The position numbers and the translations under genes were made by a program. The notes beneath the pieces were generated by a model. That model ran no database searches, had not been told where the DNA came from, and saw only the letters and a program-made list of their open reading frames with translations. DNA of 40,601 bases, taken from DAOUCV01 sp034432095. GTDB taxonomy: Bacteria > Chloroflexota > Dehalococcoidia > Dehalococcoidales > UBA2162. Each line of letters opens with the position of its first letter. Within the stretch, counting starts at the first letter, position 1. Below, in pieces: positions 1-7,131 of this stretch. Location: positions 1 to 40,601 of the forward strand of contig DAOUCV010000044.1 of assembly GCA_034432095.1 (NCBI GenBank), read 5' to 3'.

Positions 1-337
1 GAGAACCGGATGGTAAAGTCGGTTACCTATCCGCTAAACGAGTTCCCAAGAGTCCAATTTTGAAAAATTAGATAGCTGTAGACAGTCTAATTTTCAAAAA
101 TTCCTAACATCAAGCGTTAAAGTATTGGTGTGAGACCATCAGCTTCTGCACCGCCGGAATCAGACACTTTTCTCAAATAAAAGTCCGGGCATTGTCCCCT
201 TTCCCCACCATAGAAATATTATCAACCAATATTTAGCTTCAGGTTTTCCAGCTTCAAGGTCTGGTAATTGGATTACCACCACTTTTCATTTTTGCTTGTC
301 CTGTAAGGTGCGTCCCCGATCTTTAAAGATTAATCCC
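1..337. other. Non-coding upstream region with three inverted repeats
   Basis: No open frame here has a convincing ribosome site. Three inverted repeats are visible. Arms at 56-72 and 86-102 pair at 15 of 17 positions around a 13-nt loop. AAATATT (214-220) faces AATATTT (228-234). TGGTAAT-tgg-ATTACCA (262-278) is a perfect 7-bp dyad about 60 nt upstream of the DUF134 promoter and could bind a dimeric regulator. The first hairpin is AT-rich and could be the end signal of a gene lying before the window. These roles are inferred; only the symmetry is seen. Confidence 0.5.
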
Positions 338-367
338 TTGACAAGCTTTTACCTTTAATGCTAATAT
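338..367 (+). promoter_or_regulatory. Strong sigma70 promoter of the ORP-like operon
   Basis: A TTGACA box at 338-343 is followed after 18 nt by TAATAT at 362-367. The -35 is a full consensus match and the -10 is close. Transcription should start near 374, inside the palindrome at 373-388, about 30 nt before the GTG start at 405. Confidence 0.8.
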
Positions 368-372
368 AAATA

Positions 373-388
373 ATGAGCATACGCTCAT
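373..388. promoter_or_regulatory. Palindromic operator overlapping the predicted transcription start
   Basis: ATGAGCATACGCTCAT has perfect 6-bp arms (ATGAGC/GCTCAT) around ATAC. It lies immediately after the -10 box, where a bound protein would block initiation. The first gene downstream encodes a DUF134 helix-turn-helix protein, so autoregulation is the simplest reading; the protein-site link is inference. Confidence 0.65.
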
Positions 389-404
389 AATAGGTGGGTG
401 AAGT

Positions 405-869
405 GTGGCCAGACGTTTTAAGTGCCGAAGGGTTGCCTTCGTCCCGGGTGTAACCTTCTTCAAGCCGGCAGGCATACCATTGAGGGATTTGGAGGAAATC
501 CAGCTTACAGTAGAGGAGGCTGAAGCTATACGTCTCAAAGACCTGGAAGGACTGGAGCAGGAAGAGTGCGCCGAGAAGATGAACATCTCTCGTCCCACGT
601 TCCAGAGAGTGCTTTACTCAGCCCGCCAGAAGATAGCCGATGCCCTGCTTAATGGCAAGGCAATAAGAATCGAGGGTGGCAACTTTGAGGTTTCGCCGCT
701 GCGCCTGCGTTGTGCCACTAACCATGAGTGGGAAGTGCCCTTTCAAACTATCATGGCCGGTGCCCCTCAATTTTGTCCTGTTTGCCGTGCTCCGGCTGTT
801 GAGCCTTTTCTTCCGGCGGGTATAGGTTTTCATGGCAGAGGGCAAGGCTGGCGAAGGGGGAGAGGATAG
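405..869 (+). CDS. DUF134 family DNA-binding protein
   Basis: This 154-residue protein opens with a basic N-terminus (MARRFKCRRV) and has a sigma-region-4-like helix-turn-helix at about residues 48-78 (EECAEKMNISRPTFQRVLYS), the hallmark of the DUF134 family. A C-terminal extension has Cys103 and a C124-x2-C127 pair that may form a partial zinc site, and it ends in a Gly/Arg-rich tail. The start is GTG with AGGTGGG about 6 nt upstream. It is the first gene of a roughly 5.4-kb operon and sits directly behind a palindrome at the promoter, so it is probably the local regulator. DUF134 genes often lie beside NifX/orange-protein and MinD-type ATPase genes in anaerobes. The ligand is unknown. Confidence 0.88.
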   Translation: MARRFKCRRVAFVPGVTFFKPAGIPLRDLEEIQLTVEEAEAIRLKDLEGLEQEECAEKMNISRPTFQRVLYSARQKIADALLNGKAIRIEGGNFEVSPLRLRCATNHEWEVPFQTIMAGAPQFCPVCRAPAVEPFLPAGIGFHGRGQGWRRGRG

Positions 870-886
870 CGAGATGAAAATCATTG

Positions 887-1363
887 ATGATGTTCTGTCC
901 ACTTGACGAAACGAAGTGCACCGGTTGCGGGAAATGTGTTGAGGTATGCCCTCAAGGAGCTATCACCATTGACGGTAACCGGGCAGTGATAAACGGGCAA
1001 CTCTGCACTAATTGTGGTACCTGTGCGTCGGTGTGCCCTGCTGGTGCTATTGGTGAGTTAGCGCCAGCTTCAATAAAAGTAACCGAAGGAGGTGGAAAGA
1101 TGTACTACGGATACGGAAGAGGGTACGGTTTCAGGGGAAGCTCTCCGCCCTGGCCCTACGTGGGCAGGGGCAGGGGCGGCTTACCGCGGTGCTGGTATCC
1201 CGGGCTTGGAGGTGCAGCGGTTCCCTATTTTGCCCCGGCCCCTTACCGGACAGCACCCACACGTGAGGAAGAACTCAGTTTCCTTAAGACCCAGGCCGAG
1301 GCAACTAGGCGACAGCTTGAGGATATTGAGCGCCGTATCCAGGAGCTTGAGAAAAAGAGCTGA
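887..1363 (+). CDS. 2[4Fe-4S] ferredoxin fused to a DUF5320-type domain
   Basis: The first 65 residues form a bacterial dicluster ferredoxin with CTGCGKCVEVCP and CTNCGTCASVCP. They are followed in frame by a Gly/Tyr/Arg/Pro-rich segment beginning MYYGYGRGYG and ending in a charged coiled coil (about the last 40 residues), typical of DUF5320 proteins. Starts at TTG 884, ATG 887 or ATG 890 are all possible; 887 is used here. Inside the frame, at 1086-1102, AAGGAGGTG precedes ATG 1100 at ideal spacing, so the DUF5320 part may also be made alone. A likely role is electron supply to the neighbouring orange-protein-like and MinD proteins. The ferredoxin call is firm; the fusion is seen directly, its function is inferred. 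Confidence 0.85.
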   Translation: MMFCPLDETKCTGCGKCVEVCPQGAITIDGNRAVINGQLCTNCGTCASVCPAGAIGELAPASIKVTEGGGKMYYGYGRGYGFRGSSPPWPYVGRGRGGLPRCWYPGLGGAAVPYFAPAPYRTAPTREEELSFLKTQAEATRRQLEDIERRIQELEKKS

Positions 1364-1370
1364 CCTGAAG

Positions 1371-1398
1371 GAGGCCGGGGCCCTTAAGCTCCGGCCTC
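1371..1398 (+). other. Intercistronic GC-rich hairpin
   Basis: Positions 1371-1381 pair with 1388-1398 (GAGGCCGGGGC with GCTCCGGCCTC, one G-U) around a 6-nt loop, directly before the AAGGAGA ribosome site of the next gene. There is no T-run, so it is not a classical terminator. A role in mRNA stability or differential expression is possible. Confidence 0.5.
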
Positions 1399-1412
1399 GG
1401 CAAGGAGAGAAC

Positions 1413-1817
1413 ATGAAGATTGCGATATCGGCCACGGCTGCTAATCTTGATGCCGATGTAGACCCGCGTTTCGGGCGCTGCCGGTATTTTGTCATTGTTG
1501 ACCCTGATACGATGGAATTTGAGTCTCTGGAAAACGCCGGGGCGATGGCCGGTGGTGGGGCAGGGATTGCGACGGCACAGACTATCGTCGGTAAAGGCGT
1601 AGAAGCTGTGCTCACTGGCAACTGCGGCCCTAATGCCTACCAGGTACTGTCTGCCGCGGGTATCAAGATTGTGACCGGAGTATCGGGCGAAGTTCGGCAG
1701 GCAGTCGAGGACTACAAATCAGGGAAGCTGAAGGCCAGCTCCCAGCCCAACGTTCCGGGCCATTTCGGTATGGGCGGTGGCATGCGACGCCGCAGGGGTA
1801 TGGGCTGGAGACAATAG
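1413..1817 (+). CDS. NifX/NifB-type (dinitrogenase FeMo-cofactor/orange-protein fold) protein
   Basis: This 134-residue protein begins MKIAISATAANLDADVDPRF and has the family's conserved pattern: an N-terminal strand, DPRFGRCRYFVIVD, a Gly-rich loop (GAMAGGGAGIATAQ), and VEAVLTGNCGPNAYQVL. These are features of PF02579, which includes NifX, the NifB C-terminus and the Mo-Cu orange protein. The start is ATG 1413 with AAGGAGA 5 nt upstream; the same frame is open further upstream but that part overlaps the ferredoxin gene. The C-terminus is a Gly/Met/Arg-rich tail. No nitrogenase genes are nearby, so nitrogen fixation is unlikely. In this context it is probably a metal-cluster-binding component of an ORP-like complex. 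Confidence 0.88.
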   Translation: MKIAISATAANLDADVDPRFGRCRYFVIVDPDTMEFESLENAGAMAGGGAGIATAQTIVGKGVEAVLTGNCGPNAYQVLSAAGIKIVTGVSGEVRQAVEDYKSGKLKASSQPNVPGHFGMGGGMRRRRGMGWRQ

Positions 1818-1841
1818 CGAAAATTCTTGGGAGGTGTATTT

Positions 1842-2039
1842 ATGCCCAGAGGAGACGGCACTGGTCTGCCAACTGGTAGAGGGCAAAGAGGGGGTAGAAT
1901 GGGGGGCACTCGCCCCGGCTCGGGGCCCGGCGGTAACTGCATCTGCCCCAGTTGCGGGGAAAAGGTACCGCACAAACAGGGAGTGCCCTGTTACAGCGTG
2001 AGTTGCCCCAAGTGCGGCACCAGGATGGTGAGAGAATAA
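1842..2039 (+). CDS. Small zinc-ribbon protein with DUF5320-like N-terminus
   Basis: This 65-residue protein starts MPRGDGTGLPTGRGQRGG, resembling the Gly-rich N-terminus of DUF5320 proteins, and ends in a four-cysteine zinc ribbon (CPSCGE...CPKCGT) with two further cysteines. The ATG at 1842 has GGGAGGTG about 6 nt upstream; an earlier in-frame ATG at 1827 lacks a ribosome site. It lies between the NifX-like gene and the first MinD ATPase in the same operon. Small proteins of this kind recur in such clusters in anaerobes, and their role is unknown. It may carry a metal or iron-sulfur centre. Confidence 0.75.
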   Translation: MPRGDGTGLPTGRGQRGGRMGGTRPGSGPGGNCICPSCGEKVPHKQGVPCYSVSCPKCGTRMVRE

Positions 2040-2046
2040 AATAAAT

Positions 2047-2913
2047 ATGATTATCTCGGTTGCCAGTGGCAAAGGGGGCACCGGCAAGACGCTGGTGGCC
2101 ACCAGCCTTGCCCTGTCCCTGAAAGATAGACAGAAGGTGCAGCTTCTTGACTGCGATGTGGAGGAGCCCAACGACCATATCTTCATAAAACCGGTTATCA
2201 GCGGTAGTGAAGCAGTCAATATCCTTGTACCTCAAGTCCAAGAAGATAAATGCGCTTATTGCGGCAGGTGCGCTGAAGTGTGTGCCTACCACGCCATTGC
2301 CGTTTTCTCTAAGACTGTCCTTGTCTTTCCTAACCTCTGCCATGGTTGCGGCGCCTGCAGCTACCTCTGCCCGGAAAAGGCTATTGCCGAGGTAGGCAGG
2401 GAAATAGGCGTGGTTGAGTGCGGGTATGCAGATGGCGTCGACTTCGTACAGGGCAGGCTGAATGTGGGTGAGCCGATGCCGACGCCGGTAATCCGGAAGG
2501 TCAAGGAGAAGGCTAATCAAGAAAGCATAGTCATCATTGATGTCTCGCCGGGGACATCATGCCCTGTTGTGCAATCAATCAAGGGCAGCGATTTCTGCCT
2601 GCTAGTAACCGAGCCAACCCCTTTTGGCCTTAACGACCTTATTCTAGCCGTGGAGACGGTAAAAGAGCTTGGAGTCCCCTGTGGCGTGGTTGTCAATCGT
2701 GCCGGGACAGGTGATAAAAGAATAGAGGGATACTGCTCTGGAGAGAATATTCCAACTATGCTTACCATACCACTTGATATGGAGATTGCCCGGCTGTATT
2801 CGCAGGGGATAGCCCTGGTAAAGGGGATACCCCGTTACAGGAAGAGTTTTGAGGTGCTTTTCGACCGGATTCGGGAGATAGTGGATGAAAGAAGTCGTTG
2901 TTTTAAGCGGTAA
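2047..2913 (+). CDS. MinD/ParA-type ATPase with inserted 2[4Fe-4S] ferredoxin domain (first copy)
   Basis: This 288-residue protein has a deviant Walker A motif at residues 8-15 (GKGGTGKT). A dicluster ferredoxin module is inserted with Cys69/72/75/79 and Cys98/101/104/108, and the MinD fold resumes with VIIDVSPGTSCPVVQS and LLVTEPTPFGLNDL. This architecture is characteristic of paired ATPases found next to orange-protein/NifX genes, for example in the ORP complex of Desulfovibrio. The probable role is ATP-driven metal-cluster handling or complex assembly in the cytoplasm. It starts 7 nt after the preceding gene and overlaps the second copy by 29 nt, so the two are probably translationally coupled and may form a heterodimer. 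Confidence 0.92.
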   Translation: MIISVASGKGGTGKTLVATSLALSLKDRQKVQLLDCDVEEPNDHIFIKPVISGSEAVNILVPQVQEDKCAYCGRCAEVCAYHAIAVFSKTVLVFPNLCHGCGACSYLCPEKAIAEVGREIGVVECGYADGVDFVQGRLNVGEPMPTPVIRKVKEKANQESIVIIDVSPGTSCPVVQSIKGSDFCLLVTEPTPFGLNDLILAVETVKELGVPCGVVVNRAGTGDKRIEGYCSGENIPTMLTIPLDMEIARLYSQGIALVKGIPRYRKSFEVLFDRIREIVDERSRCFKR

Positions 2914-3745
2914 GGGCGGTACGGGAAAGACCAGCATCGTCGCCTGCTTCGCCGCGCTGGCAGAGAATAAGGTACTGGTGGACGGTGACGTTGATGCCGC
3001 TGACCTTCACCTGCTGCTCAAGCCGACTACACGTGAGAAGCATGAATTCTGGAGCGGGCAGGTTGCTTCAATTGATGAAGAGAAATGCACACGGTGCGGA
3101 CTTTGCCAGGAGATCTGCCGCTTCAAAGCAATTTTAGACTTCAGAGTAGACCGCGTCTCCTGTGAGGGCTGTGGTTTCTGCTCGCAGGTATGTCCTGCTC
3201 AAGCCATTACCATGGAGGAGAACATGGCCGGGCACTGGTTTATCTCGGATACGAGATACGGCTCTCTGGTCCATGCCCGGCTGGGAGTCGCCCAGGAGAA
3301 CTCTGGTAAGCTGGTGGCGCTGGTGAGGCAAAAGGCAAGGGAGCTGGCAGAAAAACAGGGTGCTGGATGCATCATCAGCGATGGCCCGCCGGGCATCGGC
3401 TGCCCGGTCATCTCGTCGTTGTCTGGTGCCAACCTGGCCCTGCTGGTAACCGAGCCGACACTCTCCGGCATACACGACCTGGAGCGGGTGCTCGGCGTGT
3501 GCCGCCACTTTAATATCCCTGCCATGGTATGCATCAACAAGTATGACATCAACGAGGGAAACACCCGGCAGATTGAGAAGTTCTGCGAAGAGCAGGGAAT
3601 AGAAATCGCCGGCTGTATCGCATTTGATAGTACGGTGACGGAGGCGATGGTACACGGTCTACCGGTAGTTGAATACACCAGAAACGGGATTTCCCGGCAA
3701 ATGGAAGAACTGTGGGGACTTATTATGGCATCGCTCAAGAAATGA
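2885..3745 (+). CDS. MinD/ParA-type ATPase with inserted 2[4Fe-4S] ferredoxin domain (second copy)
   Basis: This 286-residue paralogue of the preceding gene has GKGGTGKT at residues 9-16, ferredoxin cysteines at 68/71/74/78 and 93/96/99/103, and the MinD continuation IISDGPPGIGCPVISS and LLVTEPTLSGIHDL. ATG 2885 lies inside the end of the first copy (29-nt overlap). Tandem paralogues of this type are the rule in ORP-like loci and suggest an obligate heterodimer; this is inference. The gene is followed at 3 nt or less by the ribosome site of an FmdB-like gene. Confidence 0.92.
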   Translation: MKEVVVLSGKGGTGKTSIVACFAALAENKVLVDGDVDAADLHLLLKPTTREKHEFWSGQVASIDEEKCTRCGLCQEICRFKAILDFRVDRVSCEGCGFCSQVCPAQAITMEENMAGHWFISDTRYGSLVHARLGVAQENSGKLVALVRQKARELAEKQGAGCIISDGPPGIGCPVISSLSGANLALLVTEPTLSGIHDLERVLGVCRHFNIPAMVCINKYDINEGNTRQIEKFCEEQGIEIAGCIAFDSTVTEAMVHGLPVVEYTRNGISRQMEELWGLIMASLKK

Positions 3746-3754
3746 GGAGGAACT

Positions 3755-3995
3755 ATGCCTGTTTATGACTTCAAATGCCAAGAATGTGGCAAGGTAACGG
3801 AGTTTCTACTATCCGGCAGTTCTGATAACAAAAAAACCGGCCTGCCCGGGCTGTGGCAGCCAGAATCTGGAAAGATTGTTATCGGCTCCAAGTCTGCTAC
3901 GCAATGCCACTAGGTCGGGGACTACCTGCTGCGGGCGTACGGAGCGATGTGAGACACCGCCGTGCTCTAGCGGCGGGGAATGCCGGAGACACTGA
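3755..3995 (+). pseudogene. FmdB-family zinc-ribbon protein, frameshifted in an A7 run
   Basis: From ATG 3755, with AGGAGG upstream, the frame reads MPVYDFKCQECGKVTEFLLS, the start of an FmdB-type regulatory zinc ribbon. It then runs out of family sequence and stops at 3911-3913 after 52 residues. If one base is skipped in the A7 run at 3830-3836, the frame continues KPACPGCGSQNLERLLSAPS and then the Cys-rich tail TCCGRTERCETPPCSSGG typical of the family, ending at TGA 3993-3995. The whole would be 79 residues, normal for FmdB. Both halves are intact, so this is a recent frameshift, an assembly or sequencing slip in a homopolymer, or a site of slippage. It belongs to the ORP-like operon. Confidence 0.85.
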
Positions 3996-4006
3996 GGTTA
4001 GGCAAT

Positions 4007-4330
4007 ATGAAACCAATTGACCTTGAACCAAGATATACGAGCGGCGAACTTCCCGGTAAGTGCATCAAGTGCCTGGCTGAACAGGAACTTGATGGTTGCC
4101 TTAGGGAGTTCCTGCGGGGAGAGGATAGCGAGGAGACCAGGCAAAAATTTGAGATGCTGGTGACCTTCCTGAAATCTCCCGAGTCCCAGAGAATACGCGA
4201 CGAGGCTGAAAAGTACCTTGCCGAAGGTAAGAAGGTCAGGCTCAGGCTGTCCTTTAGCAACGGAAGTCCGAAATACGAACTTAATATCGAAGAGGAGGGA
4301 CAAAATAGTGAAAATCGCAGCAGTATCTGA
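4007..4330 (+). CDS. Hypothetical protein of the ORP-like operon
   Basis: This 107-residue acidic, helical protein is not recognised. It has one C-x2-C pair near its N-terminus (GKCIKCLAEQELDGC), a charged central helix, and the C-terminal strand-like segment VRLRLSFSNGSPKYELNI. The start is chosen at ATG 4007 because TGAGG lies about 9 nt upstream; ATG 3980 is in frame but lies inside the FmdB coding region. It overlaps the next gene by 23 nt, implying coupled translation. It probably serves the same complex as its neighbours. No function is claimed. Confidence 0.65.
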   Translation: MKPIDLEPRYTSGELPGKCIKCLAEQELDGCLREFLRGEDSEETRQKFEMLVTFLKSPESQRIRDEAEKYLAEGKKVRLRLSFSNGSPKYELNIEEEGQNSENRSSI

Positions 4331-4706
4331 AGACGGTACCACCATCAGCCAGCACTTCGGGCGGGCGCCCTACTATGTGGTGCTGACAGTGGAAGATGGG
4401 AAGGTGGTGAATAGGGAGACGAGGGATAAGGCAGGACACCATACTTTTGCCGGTGGCCAGCACCATGAAAGCTCTCCGGGTGAAAGACACGGCTTTGATG
4501 CCGGTGCGCAGTCAAGGCATGCCGCCATGGCCCAGAGCATCGGCGACTGCAAAGTCCTTATCGCCGGGGGCATGGGTTGGGGTGCCTATGAAAGCCTTAA
4601 GAGTCGCGGCATTGAAACGGTGGTCACCGACGTTGAGAGCATTGAAGAAGCGGTAAAGCTGTATCTCAAGGGCAAACTGCCAAATCTGATGGAGCGACTG
4701 CACTAG
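4308..4706 (+). CDS. NifX/orange-protein-like protein with His-rich loop
   Basis: This 132-residue protein of the NifX/NifB/ORP fold (PF02579) has MKIAAVSEDGTTISQHFGRA at the N-terminus, CKVLIAGGMGWGAYESL in the middle and a YLKGKLPN ending. Between the two halves is a loop with seven histidines (from GHHTF to QSRHAAM). Such loops are plausible metal ligands, and the closest recognised relatives carry Fe-Mo or Mo-Cu clusters. The start is GTG 4308 with AGAGGAGGG 7 nt upstream; the longer in-frame ORF upstream overlaps the preceding gene. It is the second PF02579 member of the operon and sits beside the Mrp ATPase. Confidence 0.87.
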   Translation: MKIAAVSEDGTTISQHFGRAPYYVVLTVEDGKVVNRETRDKAGHHTFAGGQHHESSPGERHGFDAGAQSRHAAMAQSIGDCKVLIAGGMGWGAYESLKSRGIETVVTDVESIEEAVKLYLKGKLPNLMERLH

Positions 4707-4735
4707 CCACCTGAACGATAATTCTGGAGGTAATA

Positions 4736-5779
4736 ATGCCAACGAAGGAGCAGGTGATAGAAAGTCTTGAATCAGTGCTGGTGCCAGCCACCAGGCGCAG
4801 CATCGTCGGCACGAATCTGGTACGGGAGATAGCCGTCACGGATAACAAGGTCAACGTTATCCTCGCCTCGACCGGTCTTGTCCCTGGAGCGCAGGACTGG
4901 ATTAAGACAAAAGCGAGGGAAGCCATTGAGAAACTGCCCGAAGTCAGGGAAGTGACCGTTGAGTATAGCGACATCGGGGCGAAGGACTTAAACAAAATTG
5001 ACCATGTCCTGGCGGTGATGAGTGGCAAGGGGGGCGTGGGCAAGTCTCTGGTATCAAGTCTGATGGCTATCGCCCTGAGGAGAAAGGGCTATGAGGTAGG
5101 CATCCTGGATGCCGATATCACTGGGCCGAGTATCCCCAGGATGTTTGGCATCAAAGTTCCGCCCAGCGGCAACGAGAACGGTCTTCTGCCAACGACATCA
5201 AAGTCCGGGATTGAGGTCATGTCCATCAACCTTCTCCTGCCCAGTGAGGATGATGCTGTCGTCTGGCGGGGCCCGCTCATCGGCCGGGCGATTACCCAGT
5301 TCTGGGAAGAGGTGCTCTGGGGAAAGCTGGACTACCTGATTGTTGACCTGCCGCCGGGCACGGCGGACGCCCCCCTTACCGTGATGCAGCAGCTCCCGAT
5401 ATCCGGGGTAATTATCGTCTTTACCCCGCAGGAGCTGACGGCGATGGTCGTCCGCAAAGCTGTCAAGATGGCGCAGCAGATGGGTAAACCCATTCTCGGC
5501 GTAATAGAGAATATGAGCTATTTATATGTGCCCGAGATTGATAAGAAGATTGAGCTCTTCGGTAAGAGCCGGGGAGAAGAGATGGCACAGGCAGCCGGTG
5601 CCCCGCTGCTGGGGCGGTTGCCCATAGACCCCGGGCTGGCCAAACTCTGCGATGAAGGCAACATTGAGCGTTACGACGGTGAAATTGTCGCTAGACTGGG
5701 GGAGAGTATTTCGGCGGATTACCGCCTTTCCCGGATGTCAGGGAAAAGGAATGGTGGAAGCGCAAAAAGGGATTCGTGA
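4736..5779 (+). CDS. Mrp/NBP35-family P-loop ATPase with MIP18 domain
   Basis: This 347-residue protein has an N-terminal MIP18/DUF59 domain (residues 1-80), then the ApbC/Mrp ATPase core with GKGGVGKS at residues 97-104, DADITGPSIPRMFG and DLPPGTADAPLT. Mrp proteins bind and transfer Fe-S clusters, normally through a CxxC in the segment after ENMSY. Here that segment reads ENMSYLYVPEID, so both cysteines are absent. It may therefore act as an assembly ATPase without the bridging cluster, possibly specialised for the neighbouring orange-protein-like proteins. GGAGGT precedes ATG 4736. It closes the operon and converges with the sir2 gene with 8 nt between them. Confidence 0.93.
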   Translation: MPTKEQVIESLESVLVPATRRSIVGTNLVREIAVTDNKVNVILASTGLVPGAQDWIKTKAREAIEKLPEVREVTVEYSDIGAKDLNKIDHVLAVMSGKGGVGKSLVSSLMAIALRRKGYEVGILDADITGPSIPRMFGIKVPPSGNENGLLPTTSKSGIEVMSINLLLPSEDDAVVWRGPLIGRAITQFWEEVLWGKLDYLIVDLPPGTADAPLTVMQQLPISGVIIVFTPQELTAMVVRKAVKMAQQMGKPILGVIENMSYLYVPEIDKKIELFGKSRGEEMAQAAGAPLLGRLPIDPGLAKLCDEGNIERYDGEIVARLGESISADYRLSRMSGKRNGGSAKRDS

Positions 5780-5787
5780 AGAGCTGG

Positions 5788-6504
5788 TCAACGGACCACA
5801 AGCTTTTTCAAGCTGGCTATTGCCTGTGGTAGTACCTCCCCCGCTCTCTCCCTGAATCGGAGGTGGCATACACTATCCAGAGGTGTCTCCTGCTGATTAA
5901 TAATCACCAGCTTTGAGCCAGATTCAAGGGCAATTCTTGGCATCTCGGCAGCAGGATAAACAACCAGACTGGAACCAACCACGATGAAAAGGTCAGAGTG
6001 TCGTGAGTGCCACTCTGCCTCCTTGAGCTCTTTTTCGGGCAGCGGGTCGCCAAAATTCACCACGCTGGAGGCAAGTCTTCCTCCGCAGATAGGACAGGTA
6101 GTCAAATCGGGAAAGTTGTCACATTTGAACCCACAACCTTGACAGCGCAATTTAGTCACATTACCGTGGAGCTCAGCGAGCAAATCCGGGTGTATGCCTG
6201 ATTTCAGATGCAGGTTGTCCACGTTCTGCGAGATAAGAAAGGCAAGTTTGCCCATATTCTGGAGTTCTGTAATCGCCATATGAGACTCATTCGGTTTGGC
6301 TGACGACCAGTCAAACTTGGGAGGCGGCAGTCCTTTCGCCCGCCTTGTCCAGAGACCGTCTGGCCCCCGGAAATCGGGTAAACCCGACTCGGTGCTGATG
6401 CCAGCACCGGTGAAAATGACCAGATGCCTGGCTTCAGACATCCACCGGGTCAAAGTCTTAATGCGTTCCTCAAGGTTAGACGTCAGATTATACCCTTTAT
6501 ACAT
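5788..6504 (-). CDS. cobB: NAD-dependent protein deacylase, Sir2 family
   Basis: This 238-residue sirtuin has the NAD-binding GAGIS at residues 33-37, SGLPDFRG, SQNVDNLH (92-99), catalytic His113 in ELHGNVTKLRC, and a zinc site Cys121/124/137/140. FGDPLP occupies the position of the usual FGE-LP. It removes acetyl or other acyl groups from lysine side chains using NAD and produces nicotinamide and O-acyl-ADP-ribose. Length and motif order are normal for bacterial CobB. It is convergent with the Mrp gene and probably transcribed alone. Confidence 0.93.
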   Translation of the reverse strand: MYKGYNLTSNLEERIKTLTRWMSEARHLVIFTGAGISTESGLPDFRGPDGLWTRRAKGLPPPKFDWSSAKPNESHMAITELQNMGKLAFLISQNVDNLHLKSGIHPDLLAELHGNVTKLRCQGCGFKCDNFPDLTTCPICGGRLASSVVNFGDPLPEKELKEAEWHSRHSDLFIVVGSSLVVYPAAEMPRIALESGSKLVIINQQETPLDSVCHLRFRERAGEVLPQAIASLKKLVVR

Positions 6505-6546
6505 AGCCTCACTTATGGAGGGATCGAGCTTTGCCTGCCAGCCTTG

Positions 6547-7131
6547 CTACCGCTGATGCTCTCTTTGCCATTTCTCAATTTCGCTTAAAGCAGGTGGCCT
6601 GACTAGAATCACATTAATTTCTGGCGGAAACTGAATTTTTATCCTCTCCTCTTCCCTCATTACCAGCATTCCGGTCTCACCGTCTTTCAAAGTGTCGGAA
6701 ATTTGCTTCGGGATATGTTCCCTTCTTTTCTGCAAAGCCTTTTCATAGACCTGCGCTATCTCCGGCGTTAGCTTTGAGACTTTATCCAGCACCTCTTTAC
6801 TCGAGAACCTGAGGGTCAGGAATAGCTGACAATCAGCTATTCCCAGAAACAGTTCTCTGTCTTCCAGTGCCTCCACCTTAGCTCCAGCATCAACCTTGCT
6901 CTTGATTAGCTGATAAGCCTTTTCGTTAAGCCTCTTGATATGTTTTAGACCAGCTTCTTCGGCTAGGTAGTTAGCCTCGTGATACAGCTTGTTGACCCGC
7001 CCAAAACTTCTTTCCAGCCTGGCTACCTGCCCTTCCACTTCTAACCAGTATCTTTTCGATAGCTCTTCAGGAGTTTCCGGGTCAATTAGGGAAACACAGA
7101 ATAGATTTCTACCTGCCATCGCTTTCTCCAT
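6547..7131 (-). CDS. Hypothetical protein
   Basis: This 194-residue, mostly helical, charged cytoplasmic protein is not recognised. It has no signal peptide, membrane segment or familiar catalytic motif. Predicted helices cover about residues 20-130, and the C-terminus has a strand-rich segment (ERIKIQFPPEINVILVRPP). ATG 7131 has GAGGAG about 7 nt upstream; ATG 7116 is an alternative. Its ribosome site and first codons lie inside a truncated alpha/beta-hydrolase frame (7109-7357), so it now follows directly on that remnant. Confidence 0.7.
   Translation of the reverse strand: MEKAMAGRNLFCVSLIDPETPEELSKRYWLEVEGQVARLERSFGRVNKLYHEANYLAEEAGLKHIKRLNEKAYQLIKSKVDAGAKVEALEDRELFLGIADCQLFLTLRFSSKEVLDKVSKLTPEIAQVYEKALQKRREHIPKQISDTLKDGETGMLVMREEERIKIQFPPEINVILVRPPALSEIEKWQREHQR

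Noticed and set aside
874..906. Ten-codon minigene MKIIDDVLST overlapping the ferredoxin start
   Set aside because: Too short to support; probably coincidence around the real TTG/ATG start.
1092..1412. Upstream extension of the NifX-like protein
   Set aside because: It overlaps the ferredoxin-DUF5320 coding region in another frame, and ATG 1413 has the proper ribosome site and family N-terminus.
1413..4706. Annotation of the PF02579 proteins as nitrogen-fixation factors
   Set aside because: No nif genes in the window; the neighbourhood points to the orange-protein family instead.
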